Below the pieces are notes generated by a model. It was not told the DNA's origin. It saw nothing but the letters and a program-made list of their open reading frames with translations, and made no database searches. Positions 44,922 to 54,845 of a stretch of 64,000 bases of DNA are shown piece by piece. Each line of letters opens with the position of its first letter. Positions within the stretch are counted from its first letter, which is position 1. Origin of the DNA: Borborobacter arsenicus (GTDB lineage Bacteria > Pseudomonadota > Alphaproteobacteria > Rhizobiales > Rhizobiaceae); the NCBI RefSeq assembly GCF_003934165.1, contig NZ_ML133508.1:303881-367880 (forward strand), given 5' to 3'. Position numbers and translations under genes: made by a program.

Positions 44922-45920
44922 ATGCTTCGCTATGTCGGCTGGCGCATCGCCGCAATGGTCCCCACTCTGCTGATCATCTCTGCGCTGGTCTTCACCATCA
45001 TCGAATTGCCTCCGGGCGATTATTTCGAGAGCTACGCCGCCGAATTGCGGGCGCAGGGCGAAGGCGTGGATATGGGGCAACTCGAGGCGCTGCGGGCGGA
45101 ATACGGCTTCGACCAGCCCGTGGTCATTCGCTATTTCTACTGGGTCGCCGGCATGCTGCAGGGCGATTTCGGCTATTCCTTCGAATATCAGGTGCCCGTC
45201 AGCGATGTGATCGGTAACAGGATGTGGCTGACCGTCCTGGTTTCCTTCGTCACCATCGTCTTCACCTGGGTCATCGCATTCCCCATCGGGATGTATTCGG
45301 CCACTCATCAATATAGCTGGGGAGACTACGGCCTCACCTTCCTGGGCCTGATCGGCATCGCGATCCCGAATTTCATGCTGGCACTCATCCTGATGTATTT
45401 CGCCAATATCTGGTTCGGCACCTCGATCGGCCATCTCATGGACCAGAGATATCTCGGCGAACCCATGAGTTGGGACAAGGCGAAGTCTATCGTCGAGCAT
45501 CTGTGGATTCCCGTCATCATCATCGGCACGGCCGGCACCGCCGGCATGATCCGCCGCCTGCGCGCCAATCTCCTGGACGAACTCCAGAAGCAATATGTCA
45601 TGACGGCCCGCGCCAAGGGGCTGCACCCGTTCCGCACGCTGGTCAAATATCCGCTGCGCATGTCCCTTAATTTCTTCGTCTCCGATATCGGCTCCATCCT
45701 TCCGGCGATCATTTCCGGCGCCGAGATCACGGCCATCGTGCTGTCGCTGGAAACAACCGGGCCGATGCTCATCAAGGCGCTACGCAGCCAGGATATGTAT
45801 CTGGCTGGTGCGTTCCTGATGTTCCTTGCCTTCCTGACGGTGATCGGCGTGCTGATCTCCGATCTGGCGCTGGCGATCCTAGATCCGCGGATTCGGCTTC
45901 AGGGCGGTAGCACCAAATGA
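44922..45920 (+). CDS. ABC importer permease, DppB/YejB-like
   Basis: 332 residues from the ATG at 44922, 2 bases after the binding-protein stop. Six membrane helices are visible: RIAAMVPTLLIISALVFTII, LTVLVSFVTIVFTWVIAFPI, FLGLIGIAIPNFMLALILMY, IPVIIIGTAGTAGMI and two at the C-terminus. The cytoplasmic coupling loop has YVMTARAKGLHPFRTLVKYPLR, the EAA motif that contacts the ATPase. It pairs with the permease at 45917. Confidence 0.94.
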   Translation: MLRYVGWRIAAMVPTLLIISALVFTIIELPPGDYFESYAAELRAQGEGVDMGQLEALRAEYGFDQPVVIRYFYWVAGMLQGDFGYSFEYQVPVSDVIGNRMWLTVLVSFVTIVFTWVIAFPIGMYSATHQYSWGDYGLTFLGLIGIAIPNFMLALILMYFANIWFGTSIGHLMDQRYLGEPMSWDKAKSIVEHLWIPVIIIGTAGTAGMIRRLRANLLDELQKQYVMTARAKGLHPFRTLVKYPLRMSLNFFVSDIGSILPAIISGAEITAIVLSLETTGPMLIKALRSQDMYLAGAFLMFLAFLTVIGVLISDLALAILDPRIRLQGGSTK

Positions 45921-47089
45921 CGCCGCTCCCCCCTCCAGGCGCGCCGCTGGAACATTATGTGTCCGCAGCACCGTTCGATCCGATGTCGGTGGAGGCGGCG
46001 AGCGCAGAACTGAAGCGCGTCTACCAGGCGTCACAACTTAGGCTGATGTGGTGGAAATTCAGGCAGCATCGGCTGGCCGTGGCATCGGCCGTCCTGCTTG
46101 CCGCATTCTACCTGATGATCCTGATCTGCGAGTTCCTGGCGCCTTACAATCTCCACACGCGCAACATGGATTTCATCTATTCGCCGCCACAGCGCGTCCG
46201 CCTGTTTCATGAAGGGCAATTCGTCGGGCCGTTCGTCTATGGGCGGACCATGACCCTCGATATGGAGACCCTCAAACGCGAATATGCCGACGACAGGACC
46301 GATATCCAGCGACTTCGTTTCTTCTGCAGGGGGGACGCCTATAAATTCTGGGACGTCATCGCCACCGACATTCATCTGGTGTGTCCGGCCGAAGGTGGCG
46401 AGATGTTTCTTCTGGGAACGGACCGGCTGGGGCGCGACGTGCTGTCGCGCATCATCTACGGCGCACGCATCTCGCTCACGATAGGGCTCGTCGGCATCAG
46501 CGTCAGCTTCCTGCTCGGCATCGTCATCGGCGGGCTGGCCGGATATCACGGCGGTGTATTCGACCTCATCGTCCAACGGATCATCGAGGTGATCCAGTCG
46601 CTGCCGAGCATTCCGCTGTGGATGGCGCTGGCGGCGATCATGCCGGTCACCTGGAGCCCGCTGGTGATCTATTTCGGCATCACCATCATTCTTGGACTGC
46701 TCGATTGGACCGGTCTGGCGCGGGCCGTGCGCTCCAAGCTGCTTGCGCTGAGAGAGGAAGATTATGTCCTGGCAGCGCAACTGATGGGCGCCAATTCCAG
46801 CCGTATCATCGGGCGGCACCTGATTCCCGGTTTCATGTCGCATCTCATCGCCACGGCGACAATCTCCATTCCCGGAATGATCCTCGGCGAAACGGCGCTG
46901 AGCTTCCTCGGACTGGGCCTGAGGCCGCCGATCACCAGTTGGGGCATCCTGCTCACCGAAGCGCGCAGCGTCAGCGTGATCGCATTCTATCCGTGGCTGC
47001 TGTTCCCGATGGTTCCCGTCATCCTCGTCATTCTGGCGTTCAATTTCCTTGGCGACGGATTGCGCGATGCCGCCGACCCCTACCGATAG
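45917..47089 (+). CDS. ABC importer permease, DppC/YejE-like
   Basis: 390 residues, with the start overlapping the previous stop (ATGA). A long N-terminal cytoplasmic tail is followed by helix 1 (LAVASAVLLAAFYLMILICE). A periplasmic loop follows, then LGTDRLGRDVLSRIIYGARI, the usual entry to the permease core, and four or five further helices. DYVLAAQLMGANSSRIIGRH is the EAA coupling loop. ILAFNFLGDGLRDAADPYR at the end is typical of DppC. This completes the importer. The stop is 3 bases from the end of the convergent ugd gene. Confidence 0.94.
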   Translation: MTPLPPPGAPLEHYVSAAPFDPMSVEAASAELKRVYQASQLRLMWWKFRQHRLAVASAVLLAAFYLMILICEFLAPYNLHTRNMDFIYSPPQRVRLFHEGQFVGPFVYGRTMTLDMETLKREYADDRTDIQRLRFFCRGDAYKFWDVIATDIHLVCPAEGGEMFLLGTDRLGRDVLSRIIYGARISLTIGLVGISVSFLLGIVIGGLAGYHGGVFDLIVQRIIEVIQSLPSIPLWMALAAIMPVTWSPLVIYFGITIILGLLDWTGLARAVRSKLLALREEDYVLAAQLMGANSSRIIGRHLIPGFMSHLIATATISIPGMILGETALSFLGLGLRPPITSWGILLTEARSVSVIAFYPWLLFPMVPVILVILAFNFLGDGLRDAADPYR

Positions 47090-47092
47090 ATT

Positions 47093-48469
47093 TTAAGCTA
47101 CCTCGCGCCCCGGCATTGCTGTCGAGGCACTGATCGGGTGGGCGGGTTCGCCGCGTCCGATTGCGTAATAGAGCAGGCCGTGCCGGCGCACCTGAGCGGG
47201 ATCGTACAGATTGCGGCCGTCAACAATGACCGGGTTACGAAGATTGGCCTTGAGCCAGCCGAAATCTGCGATCCTGAACTGCTTCCACTCCGTGCAGACC
47301 GCAAGCGCATCTGCGCCCTTGGCTGCTTCCTGAGGGCTGGAGGCAAATATCAGCATGGGTCGGTTGCCATAGTGCCGGTGGGCCTCGCCCATCGCCTCCG
47401 GATCGAATGCGGCGACATTTGCGCCTGCCTCCCATAGCTCTTCCATCAGGACACGGCTCGGCGCCTCGCGCATGTCGTCGGTATTGGGCTTGAAGGCCAG
47501 CCCCCACAGGGCGATCCTGCGGCCACGCAGATCGCCGTCGAATGCCTGTTCCAGCTTGTGGAAGAGCGTGTGCTTTTGCGCATTGTTGACGCGCTCGACC
47601 GTTTCCAGAAGCTCTGCCGTGAAGCCTGCGTCTCTCGCGGCATGGGCCAGGGCCCGCATGTCCTTGGGCAGGCATGAGCCGCCATAGCCGCAGCCGGGAT
47701 AGATGAACTGATAGCCGATGCGGGGGTCGGACCCGATGCCCTTGCGCACATCCTCGATATCCGCGCCCAGCCTCTCGGCAATGTTGGCCAGCTCGTTCAT
47801 GAAGCTGATCTTGGTGGCCAGCATGGCGTTTGCCGCATATTTCGTCAGCTCGGCCGAACGGACATCCATGCTGATCAGCTTGTCGTGGTTGCGGTTGTAT
47901 GGCGCATAGCAATCCTGCAATGTCTTGCGCACGGTTTCGGAGTCGGTTCCGACGATGATCCGGGCCGGCTTGGTGAAATCCTCAATGGCACTGCCTTCCT
48001 TCAGGAATTCGGGGTTCGAACAGACATCGAACCTGTGATCGGCGCCCCTTGCGCGCATGGCCTGCTGGATCGTCCCCTCGACGAGACTTGCGGTGCCGAC
48101 CGGGACGGTCGATTTGTCGACGACGATCTTGTAGCAGTCGATATGCTCGCCGATGGTCCTGGCGACGCTGAAGATGTTGGTCAGGTCCGCCGATCCGTCC
48201 TCGCGCGGCGGCGTTCCGACCGCGATGAAAAACAGGTCGGCAAAACGCACGCCGATCGGCGTATTGGTCGAAAAGCGCAGGCGTCCGGCCTGCGCATTAC
48301 TGGCCACAAGTTCCTGCAGTCCGGGCTCGAAGATCGGGACCTTGCCCCGTCTCAGGGTTTCTATTCGTTCTTCATCGACATCGATGCACACGATATCATG
48401 GCCGACATCGGCCAGGCAGGCTGCGGTGACCAGACCGACATAGCCCGTCCCAAAGACAGTGGCTTTCAT
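47093..48469 (-). CDS. ugd: UDP-glucose 6-dehydrogenase
   Basis: 458 residues. It oxidises UDP-glucose twice to UDP-glucuronate with [22 protein letters not shown] at the N-terminus is the NAD site, and [14 protein letters not shown] near residue 156 contacts substrate. [17 protein letters not shown] near 260 has the catalytic Cys. [16 protein letters not shown] near 320 starts the C-terminal UDP-binding domain. It is divergent from the UDP-glucuronate epimerase gene with 174 bases between starts, so the two consecutive steps probably share a control region. The product supplies uronic acids for capsule, LPS or exopolysaccharide. Confidence 0.96.
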   Translation of the reverse strand: MKATVFGTGYVGLVTAACLADVGHDIVCIDVDEERIETLRRGKVPIFEPGLQELVASNAQAGRLRFSTNTPIGVRFADLFFIAVGTPPREDGSADLTNIFSVARTIGEHIDCYKIVVDKSTVPVGTASLVEGTIQQAMRARGADHRFDVCSNPEFLKEGSAIEDFTKPARIIVGTDSETVRKTLQDCYAPYNRNHDKLISMDVRSAELTKYAANAMLATKISFMNELANIAERLGADIEDVRKGIGSDPRIGYQFIYPGCGYGGSCLPKDMRALAHAARDAGFTAELLETVERVNNAQKHTLFHKLEQAFDGDLRGRRIALWGLAFKPNTDDMREAPSRVLMEELWEAGANVAAFDPEAMGEAHRHYGNRPMLIFASSPQEAAKGADALAVCTEWKQFRIADFGWLKANLRNPVIVDGRNLYDPAQVRRHGLLYYAIGRGEPAHPISASTAMPGREVA

Positions 48470-48643
48470 CTGTATCCCCTTCGAAAAATGCTGTTCGCAG
48501 GTCTTTCAAATCCGGGAATGCTCGTCCGAAGCTAAGTTGATCATTGCCAAAAACAGTGCTCAATTCTATCCCATCTTTTGGGTGGTGCGAATAGCTTTGC
48601 AGCGCCGCTTCGGATGGTCGGTACGTGATGATGCGGTGAGACC

Positions 48644-49621
48644 ATGAAAGTTCTGTTGACCGGCGCGGCGGGTTTCATCGGCTTTCATGTCGCGCAGCGC
48701 TTCCTCGCCCAGGGAGAACATGTCCTCGGCCTCGACGATCTGAACGACTATTATTCCGTTGCGCTCAAGCGCGAGCGCCTGCGCTTGCTCGAGGCGCAAG
48801 AGCGGTTCCAGTTCAGGCAGTTGAATATTGCCGGCCATCGTTCAGTGGAAGCGATCGAAGCCTATGCTGCCGATGTCGACATCATTCTTCATTTCGCAGC
48901 TCAGGCCGGCGTCCGCTATTCGGTCCAGAACCCCTTTGCCTATGTGGACTCCAACGTCACCGGGCAGGTTGCGGTCTTCGAAGTAGCAGCCAGGCTGGCC
49001 AGGTGTCCGCCGGTGGTCTACGCCAGTTCATCGTCGGTCTATGGGGCGGATGAAGCAGTTCCATTCACCGAGACCGCCCGCGCCGACCGGCCGGTTTCCA
49101 TCTATGCCGCGACTAAGCGTGCTGGGGAATTGCTCGCCCATGCCTATGCGGACCTGCACGGCATCCGTTCCACGGGATTGCGGCTGTTCACAGTCTATGG
49201 CCGCTATGGCCGGCCGGACATGGCGCCATGGCTGTTCACCGACGCCATTTTGAACGGCCGACCGATTCCGGTTTTCAACAATGGCGAGATGCTGCGCGAT
49301 TTCACGCATGTGGATGATATCGTCGATGGCGTGGTGGCGGCCGCAAAGCGGATTCTGGAAAAGCCTGCCGGGACGGAACCGATCTACAATCTCGGCCATA
49401 ATTCTCCCATCATGCTGCTGGATTTCATTGCCGCGATCGAAAAAGCCGCCGGCTGCCGCGCGATCATGGACATGCGGCCCAAGCCTGCCGGTGATGTGGT
49501 CAGAACCTGTGCCGATATCGCCCTCGCCGGTCGAGACCTCGGTTTCAGACCCAGAACGCTGCTCGCCGACGGGATCGCCGACTTTGTCGGCTGGTTCAAG
49601 GCATATAAGGGCCTGCGCTGA
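48644..49621 (+). CDS. UDP-glucuronate 4-epimerase (NAD-dependent SDR)
   Basis: 325 residues. It interconverts UDP-glucuronate and UDP-galacturonate. [18 protein letters not shown] binds [19 protein letters not shown] near residue 32 is the uronate-epimerase wording, and [16 protein letters not shown] near 127 holds the catalytic Ser. [17 protein letters not shown] near 154 has the Tyr-x3-Lys pair, and [18 protein letters not shown] is the substrate loop. Rhizobial homologues are called lpsL or cap1J. It is divergent from ugd, the gene for the preceding step. Confidence 0.93.
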   Translation: MKVLLTGAAGFIGFHVAQRFLAQGEHVLGLDDLNDYYSVALKRERLRLLEAQERFQFRQLNIAGHRSVEAIEAYAADVDIILHFAAQAGVRYSVQNPFAYVDSNVTGQVAVFEVAARLARCPPVVYASSSSVYGADEAVPFTETARADRPVSIYAATKRAGELLAHAYADLHGIRSTGLRLFTVYGRYGRPDMAPWLFTDAILNGRPIPVFNNGEMLRDFTHVDDIVDGVVAAAKRILEKPAGTEPIYNLGHNSPIMLLDFIAAIEKAAGCRAIMDMRPKPAGDVVRTCADIALAGRDLGFRPRTLLADGIADFVGWFKAYKGLR

Positions 49622-49712
49622 AACCTGGTGCGGGACCATCGGTGCTGAGAACTTCTGGCCAGAGGATGAAGACGGCCGCGATGGATATCGCGACCGGCTC
49701 GCCGTCCTCCAC

Positions 49713-51911
49713 TTATGCCGACAGGCTCTTGATCAGTGGCGGCTTGCGGATGGTCTTGCCGGTTGCAGCCCGCAGGGCATTGCCGACAGCCGGGCCGATC
49801 GGCGGCACGCCCGGCTCGCCGACACCGGTCGGCGGCTCGTCGGATGCCACGATATGCACTTCGACGGACGGCATCTGGTTGATGCGCAGCGGCGTGTAGG
49901 TGTCGTAATTCTCCTGATCCACCACGCCTTCAGTCAGCGTCAGCTCTTCCTGCAGGATCGCGCCAAGGCCGAAGCCGATGCCACCTTCCATCTGCGCCCG
50001 GATCTGGTCGGGATTGATGGCGATGCCACAATCGACCGCACAGACGACGCGGTCGACCGTGAAGTCGCTGCCGCCCTTGAAGGTGATTTCGACCACTTCG
50101 GCGACATAGGTCGAGAAGCTTTCATGCAGCGCGACGCCACGGAACCGCCCCTCCGGCAGAGGTGTGCCCCAGCCGGCCTTTTCGGCCGCCAGTTTCAAGA
50201 CGGCGGCATGGCGCGGATGCTCGTCCAGCATCGACAGGCGGAATTCGACAGGATCGCGATTTGCGGCGGCGGCAAGCTCGTCAATGAAGGTTTCCATCAC
50301 ATAGGCGGTGTGGGTGGACCCCACCGACCGCCACCACAGCACGGGAACCTTCACATCCGTGGTCGTCAGCTCGACCTTCAGATTGGGGATGGCATAGGGC
50401 AGGTTGACCGCACCCTCCACCGAAGTCGGGTCGATCCCATCCTTGATCATTGCCGCCATCGGCGAGCCGCCCATGATGGACTGGCCGATAATATGGTCGT
50501 GAAGGGCGACGATCTTGCCATCCTTGTCGAGCCCGGCCTTCACGGCATGCACATAGGCGGGCCGGTAGCGGCCGCCGCGCATGTCGTTCTCGCGCGTCCA
50601 TTGCACTCTCACCGGCTTTCCGGGGCCAAGCGCGCGCGCCGTGGCCACGGCTTCCACGATGAGGTCCGCATCAGCCACGGCACGACGGCCGAAGCTGCCG
50701 CCAGTCTTCATCACATGAAGCTTCACCTTGTCCGGCGTCGTTCCGCCGATCTGCGCGGCGATCATCTGGTAAAGGTCGGGCATCTGGTGCCCGCCCCAGA
50801 CATCGATGGTGCCGTCTTCGTTGAAGCGGGCGGCCGCATTGAGCGGCTCGATCGAGGCATGGGCGAGATAGGGGAACTCATAGCGCCCTTCGACGACCTT
50901 GGCCGCACCGGTCAATGCTGAAGCTGCGTCGCCGTCATTGCGCGCGGTGGCAGCACCCGGACCATCGGCCAGCTTGTTATATTCGGTCATGATCTGGGCC
51001 GAGCCGCGCTTTTCGGCCTTGGCTTCGTCCCACTTCACCTCCACCAGGTCGCGGCCCTTGAGTGCGGTCCACATATTGGTGCCGACCACCGCGATCCCGC
51101 GCGGCGTCTGGATGACGTCGACAATGCCGTCGAGCGCCTTGGCCTTGGCGGGGTCGAAGCTGGCGACCTCAGCCCCGAATTTGGGCGGATGGATCATGAC
51201 GGCGGTCGCCAGACCGTCCATCTTCAGGTCGATCGTATAGGTCTGCGTGCCGTCAACCTTGCTGCGGGAGTCGTAGCGCTTGAGGTTTTCGGCGCCGATC
51301 TGTGTCCATCTGTCCCGCGGTTTCAGTTCTACGTCGTTCGGGATTGGCATTTCGGCGGCAGCCGTGGCCAGTTCGCCGAAATTTGCGCGCTTGCCGGATG
51401 CGTGCGAGACGACGCCTGATGCGACCTCTATCTCGCCGGCCGGTACGTTCCATTCTTTCGCTGCCGCCGCCACCAGCATCGAGCGGGCGGCCGCTCCGGC
51501 CTTGCGATAGCGCTCCCATGACGAGGTCATGGAGGTGGAGCCGCCGGTCCCCTGCATCGCTCCGCCCCAGGCAAGGTTGCCGTAAAGCCCGGTATTGCCG
51601 GCGGCGCCGATCACATCGACCTGGGCCCAGTCGCCTTCCAGCTCTTCCATGACCAGTGTGGCGATGCCGAAATAGGAGCCTTGCCCCATCTCGAATTGCG
51701 AGGAGTGGATGAGGATCCGGTTTTCGGGGGTGATCTCGACATAGGCCTGGAAGGGATTTGCCTGGGCTTCAGCCGGTGCTGCCTGTGCTGCGGCCGGACT
51801 GGCCGCGATCAGTCGGTATCCGACCGCCAGTCCGGCGGTGGCAGCCGTGCCTATGAGGAACTGTCGACGCGTGGGCTGCACCGCGCCCTGTTTCAGGCGA
51901 AATTGCAACAT
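49713..51911 (-). CDS. molybdenum hydroxylase large subunit (isoquinoline 1-oxidoreductase beta/aldehyde oxidase type)
   Basis: 732 residues. A twin-arginine signal ([19 protein letters not shown]) sends it to the periplasm. The molybdopterin-cytosine-dinucleotide subunit pattern includes [18 protein letters not shown] near residue 110, [18 protein letters not shown] near 380, and [17 protein letters not shown] near 402. [20 protein letters not shown] near the end contains the catalytic Glu. It lies 3 bases after the 2Fe-2S subunit gene. Known relatives hydroxylate N-heterocycles or oxidise aldehydes. No cytochrome c subunit or XdhC-type maturation factor is adjacent. Confidence 0.9.
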   Translation of the reverse strand: MLQFRLKQGAVQPTRRQFLIGTAATAGLAVGYRLIAASPAAAQAAPAEAQANPFQAYVEITPENRILIHSSQFEMGQGSYFGIATLVMEELEGDWAQVDVIGAAGNTGLYGNLAWGGAMQGTGGSTSMTSSWERYRKAGAAARSMLVAAAAKEWNVPAGEIEVASGVVSHASGKRANFGELATAAAEMPIPNDVELKPRDRWTQIGAENLKRYDSRSKVDGTQTYTIDLKMDGLATAVMIHPPKFGAEVASFDPAKAKALDGIVDVIQTPRGIAVVGTNMWTALKGRDLVEVKWDEAKAEKRGSAQIMTEYNKLADGPGAATARNDGDAASALTGAAKVVEGRYEFPYLAHASIEPLNAAARFNEDGTIDVWGGHQMPDLYQMIAAQIGGTTPDKVKLHVMKTGGSFGRRAVADADLIVEAVATARALGPGKPVRVQWTRENDMRGGRYRPAYVHAVKAGLDKDGKIVALHDHIIGQSIMGGSPMAAMIKDGIDPTSVEGAVNLPYAIPNLKVELTTTDVKVPVLWWRSVGSTHTAYVMETFIDELAAAANRDPVEFRLSMLDEHPRHAAVLKLAAEKAGWGTPLPEGRFRGVALHESFSTYVAEVVEITFKGGSDFTVDRVVCAVDCGIAINPDQIRAQMEGGIGFGLGAILQEELTLTEGVVDQENYDTYTPLRINQMPSVEVHIVASDEPPTGVGEPGVPPIGPAVGNALRAATGKTIRKPPLIKSLSA

Positions 51912-51914
51912 GGC

Positions 51915-52373
51915 TCAGGCCTCCAGACGATGCGCAGCTTCATGAATGGCCGCGCGGATGCGTTGATAGGTGGCGCAGCGGCAAAGGTTGCCGCTCATGG
52001 CCGAATCGATGTCCTCGTCGGTGGGCTTGGGCGTTTCGGCCAACAGGGCGGCCGCCGACATGATCTGGCCGGACTGGCAATAGCCGCATTGCGGCACGTC
52101 CATCTCGGCCCAGACTGCCTGGATCGTTTCGCTGACCTTGCCGGAAATGCCCTCGATCGTGGTGATCGACGCGCCTTCGACATCGCTGATGGCAGTCTGG
52201 CATGAGCGTGTCGCCACCCCGTCGATGTGAACGGTGCAGGCGCCGCATTGCGCCATGCCGCAGCCGAATTTGGTTCCCGTCAGCCCGATGACGTCACGGA
52301 TCGCCCAAAGCAGCGGCATATCCGGGTCGACGTCGAGCGTGCGCGCTTCGCCATTGAGGGTGAAAGCGACCAT
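51915..52373 (-). CDS. molybdenum hydroxylase small subunit, 2Fe-2S ferredoxin-like
   Basis: 152 residues from the ATG at 52373, which follows AAGGAGAG. The plant-type 2Fe-2S domain reads [19 protein letters not shown] with a fourth Cys in TRSCQTAIS. The second, helical 2Fe-2S domain has [17 protein letters not shown] and [16 protein letters not shown]. This arrangement is that of xanthine dehydrogenase/IorA-type small subunits. It lacks a signal peptide and would be co-exported with the Tat-signal-bearing large subunit encoded 3 bases downstream. Confidence 0.94.
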   Translation of the reverse strand: MVAFTLNGEARTLDVDPDMPLLWAIRDVIGLTGTKFGCGMAQCGACTVHIDGVATRSCQTAISDVEGASITTIEGISGKVSETIQAVWAEMDVPQCGYCQSGQIMSAAALLAETPKPTDEDIDSAMSGNLCRCATYQRIRAAIHEAAHRLEA

Positions 52374-52878
52374 GGCTTGCTCTCCTTGTTTTGAGCTGGC
52401 TATCGCATTTGCGCCTGTGGCGACGGGCGCCGGGCATGTCTGTCGAGGCGCAGGTCTCACAGACTAGGGGCGTGTCGGCCAGCCAACAAGCCGTTAGGGG
52501 CCTGATCGCGAGATCGTGAAAAGGGACACCCTGGAGGATGAATAATCGTGATCGCCTTTGCAGACGACCATCCGGCCTTTCCTGCAGGCCCAGCACGATC
52601 TTCAGCCCGGCCCGCCGCGGGTCGAACGCCTGGGCGATCGATGCAGGCCTGTTGTTCAATCTGGCCGATGAAGGCGCGCAATCGGTCGGGGCAAAGCTCG
52701 GCGTCATAAAGAGGTTCTGACGCCGGCAGGGCTTGTCCAAACCGGGACACTACGCGCAAGGCAGCGCCGCTCACGGGGAGCGGCGCTGCCTTGTAATTCC
52801 AATGGACATGATTGTTGCTTGGTCGCGCCGGCAGATGATCGGCAGGCGTCGACGCCTCAACGTGCCGCGCTGCCGGAG
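52374..52878. other. 505-base intergenic region
   Basis: No gene is supported here. Short open frames on both strands lack start signals and recognisable domains. The region must hold the promoter for the molybdenum hydroxylase genes (transcribed leftward from 52373). It contains one long perfect hairpin at 52757-52793, listed separately. Confidence 0.6.
52757..52793. terminator. 16-bp perfect hairpin, likely terminator of the redox unit
   Basis: The arm at 52757-52772 (CAAGGCAGCGCCGCTC) pairs perfectly with 52778-52793 around a 5-base ACGGG loop. It lies 86 bases beyond the stop of the leftward DsbA-like gene, the last gene of the response regulator-kinase-DsbA unit. There is no T tract on either side, so it could also be a dispersed repeat or protein-binding site. 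Confidence 0.55.
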
Positions 52879-53481
52879 CTACCTGTTGCTGCGCGCCCGG
52901 GCGATTGCTCTGCGGATTTCTTCTGGACTCAGTGGCTGCCGATAGAGGTTCGACCCGACGATGAAGGCGGGCGTCCCGGGAAGCGACAGGCCACGAGCCT
53001 GCTGCTGGTTGCGGACAAGGAGCGCGTCGATTTCCGTCAGATGGACATCAAGCGCGTCGCGGATCGCGCCGACATCGATGCCCTTGCCGCGCATGGCGCC
53101 GGAGATCCCGCGTATCGTCAGCCCGCCCTCGATTTCCATGACAGCGGCGTGAGCAGGTGCATAGACGCCGAGACGGTCGGCCGCTAAAACCATGCGCGAG
53201 GCGTATGCCGCCAGTTCGCCATTTATCGGCCAGTCTTTCATCACCAGCCGGATGTTCCCATCTTCCTGGACGATGTCTTTCAGATGCGGGTGGACGACCT
53301 TGCAGTAGGGACATGCATAGTCGAAGAATTCGGCGATCGTAACGTCTCCGTGGGGATTGCCGAGCACCGGGAGAGCCGGATCGAACAATATCTCGGAAAC
53401 CGGGGGAAGTTCGCGTGCGCCAGCGCTGCCGGATGCGCCCGCCGCAACCGCCGCCGCCAGGAATTGCCGCCGCGAGATCAC
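52879..53481 (-). CDS. DsbA-family thiol oxidoreductase
   Basis: 200 residues. A Tat-like signal (MISRRQFLAAAVAAGASGSAG) exports it. The thioredoxin fold has FFDYACPYCKVVHPHL near residue 57, with the CPYC active site. A helical insertion follows, then LSLPGTPAFIVGSNLYRQPL near 172 with the cis-Pro loop. It is about 50% similar by eye to the protein at 58333-58938, and the two bracket the redox cluster. Its start overlaps the sensor kinase stop (ATGA), so it belongs to the two-component unit. Confidence 0.93.
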   Translation of the reverse strand: MISRRQFLAAAVAAGASGSAGARELPPVSEILFDPALPVLGNPHGDVTIAEFFDYACPYCKVVHPHLKDIVQEDGNIRLVMKDWPINGELAAYASRMVLAADRLGVYAPAHAAVMEIEGGLTIRGISGAMRGKGIDVGAIRDALDVHLTEIDALLVRNQQQARGLSLPGTPAFIVGSNLYRQPLSPEEIRRAIARARSNR

Positions 53482-54845
53482 GACCCGTCCGCTCCAACCG
53501 GAAGCGACAATGTCGCCGTCAGGCCGTGCGGATCGCGGTTCTGCAACCGCAGCGAGCCGCCCATCCGTGCTGCCGCTTCCTCGGCGATAGAGAGGCCCAG
53601 GCCGCTGCCTGCCGGCGACCTGTCGCGGCCGCGAAAGAACCGCTCGGTAATTCGCGGCAGCTCGCTCGCCGCAATGCCAGGCCCGTCATCCTCGATGATG
53701 ATGTTGACGCCGCCTTCGTCCTTGCTAACCCGAACCAGGACCTTGCCGCTGGCGGGAGAATGGTTGAGAGCGTTCTCGATCAGGTTTCGCAGGGCCAACA
53801 TGAGGAAGGTGGGTTCGAAGCAGGCTTCGATGTCCGTGTCGCCGCTACCCTTTTCGAGCGCTACGGTGGGGTCGCCTGCTGGTGGCATCTCGGCTATGAC
53901 CCGCTTGACGACTTCGATCGGGCAGCCTGTTGCGAGTGCGGGTGTGTTGTCGCTTGCCTCGATCATGGCCAGGTCGAGCAACTGCCGAACGAGCCGCGAG
54001 GTCCGGTCGACGCCCGCTGAAATCTGCCGGAGCGCGTTGGCATGGACGTCGCCGTCGCTACTGGCAAGCGCGATCTGCGCCTGTGTCTTGAGCCCGGCGA
54101 GCGGCGTCTTCAGTTCATGGGCGGCGAAGGCGGTAAAGCTCTTTTCGCGTTCGCGCGCATCGGCGACGCGCCGAAACAAGCCGTTGAGCGCGTGGACGGC
54201 CGGAGCAATCTCCCTGGGCAGCCTCTCGTCGGGGAGGGGGCGCAGGTCGGTGGCGGCGCGCGAAGAGAGCGTGCGTGCCATGTCATTCAAGGGAGACATA
54301 CCCCGTCTCACACTCAGCCAGATGGTTCCGGCCAGAAATGGCAGGATGAGCCCTGCTGGAAGGACCAGCCCCTTGATGACCTCGCCGACGAGGCGGTCGC
54401 GCATGTCGATGCTGTCGCCGACCATGACGCGGACTCCGAGATCGGCATTCTCTATGGCGTAGACGCGCCAGGTTTCGCCGTCCACCTCGGTTTTTGAAAA
54501 GCCGCTTGGCAAATCGGTCAAGCGCTGCTCCGGGGCGTGCTCGGAACGGCCGACGAGGGCGCCGTCCAGCGACCATATCTGACAGGAGAGCTGACGCTCA
54601 TAAGGCTGTTGTCCAAGTTCGAAAGCGGCAGCAGCCCCCCTTCCGTCCCTGCCGGCAAGCGCCAGCTCGACGCGATCGTCCGTCAGAAGCGAGTTCACCA
54701 TCCGCGCCGCTTCCATGAGCCGGGCGTCCAGCACGCGCTCGAGTTCGGCCTGTGTGCCGAGATAGATCCACGCCACGGCCAGCAGCCAAACCAGCCCTGT
54801 CGAGCCGAGAAGGACGGTAAGAAGCCTTGTCCGGATGGAGTTCAT
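53478..54845 (-). CDS. sensor histidine kinase, QseC/PmrB-like
   Basis: 455 residues from the ATG at 54845, which overlaps the regulator stop as ATGA and follows GGAGGAG. Two membrane helices (LLTVLLGSTGLVWLLAVAWIY near residue 8 and VLPAGLILPFLAGTIWLSV near 160) flank a periplasmic sensor domain of about 130 residues with one Cys (LSCQIWSLDG). HAMP follows. The H box is FTAFAAHELKTPLAGLKTQ near 240, the N box LALRNLIENALNHSP near 353, and G1/G2 are EDDGPGIA and GSGLGLSIAEEAA. The coupled DsbA-like gene and the lone sensor-domain Cys suggest thiol status may be part of the signal. Confidence 0.93.
   Translation of the reverse strand: MNSIRTRLLTVLLGSTGLVWLLAVAWIYLGTQAELERVLDARLMEAARMVNSLLTDDRVELALAGRDGRGAAAAFELGQQPYERQLSCQIWSLDGALVGRSEHAPEQRLTDLPSGFSKTEVDGETWRVYAIENADLGVRVMVGDSIDMRDRLVGEVIKGLVLPAGLILPFLAGTIWLSVRRGMSPLNDMARTLSSRAATDLRPLPDERLPREIAPAVHALNGLFRRVADAREREKSFTAFAAHELKTPLAGLKTQAQIALASSDGDVHANALRQISAGVDRTSRLVRQLLDLAMIEASDNTPALATGCPIEVVKRVIAEMPPAGDPTVALEKGSGDTDIEACFEPTFLMLALRNLIENALNHSPASGKVLVRVSKDEGGVNIIIEDDGPGIAASELPRITERFFRGRDRSPAGSGLGLSIAEEAAARMGGSLRLQNRDPHGLTATLSLPVGADGS

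Noticed and set aside
52457-52774. Possible 105-residue gene on the - strand in the gap before the DsbA-like gene
   Set aside because: No ribosome-binding site, no family resemblance, and overlapping equally open frames on the other strand.
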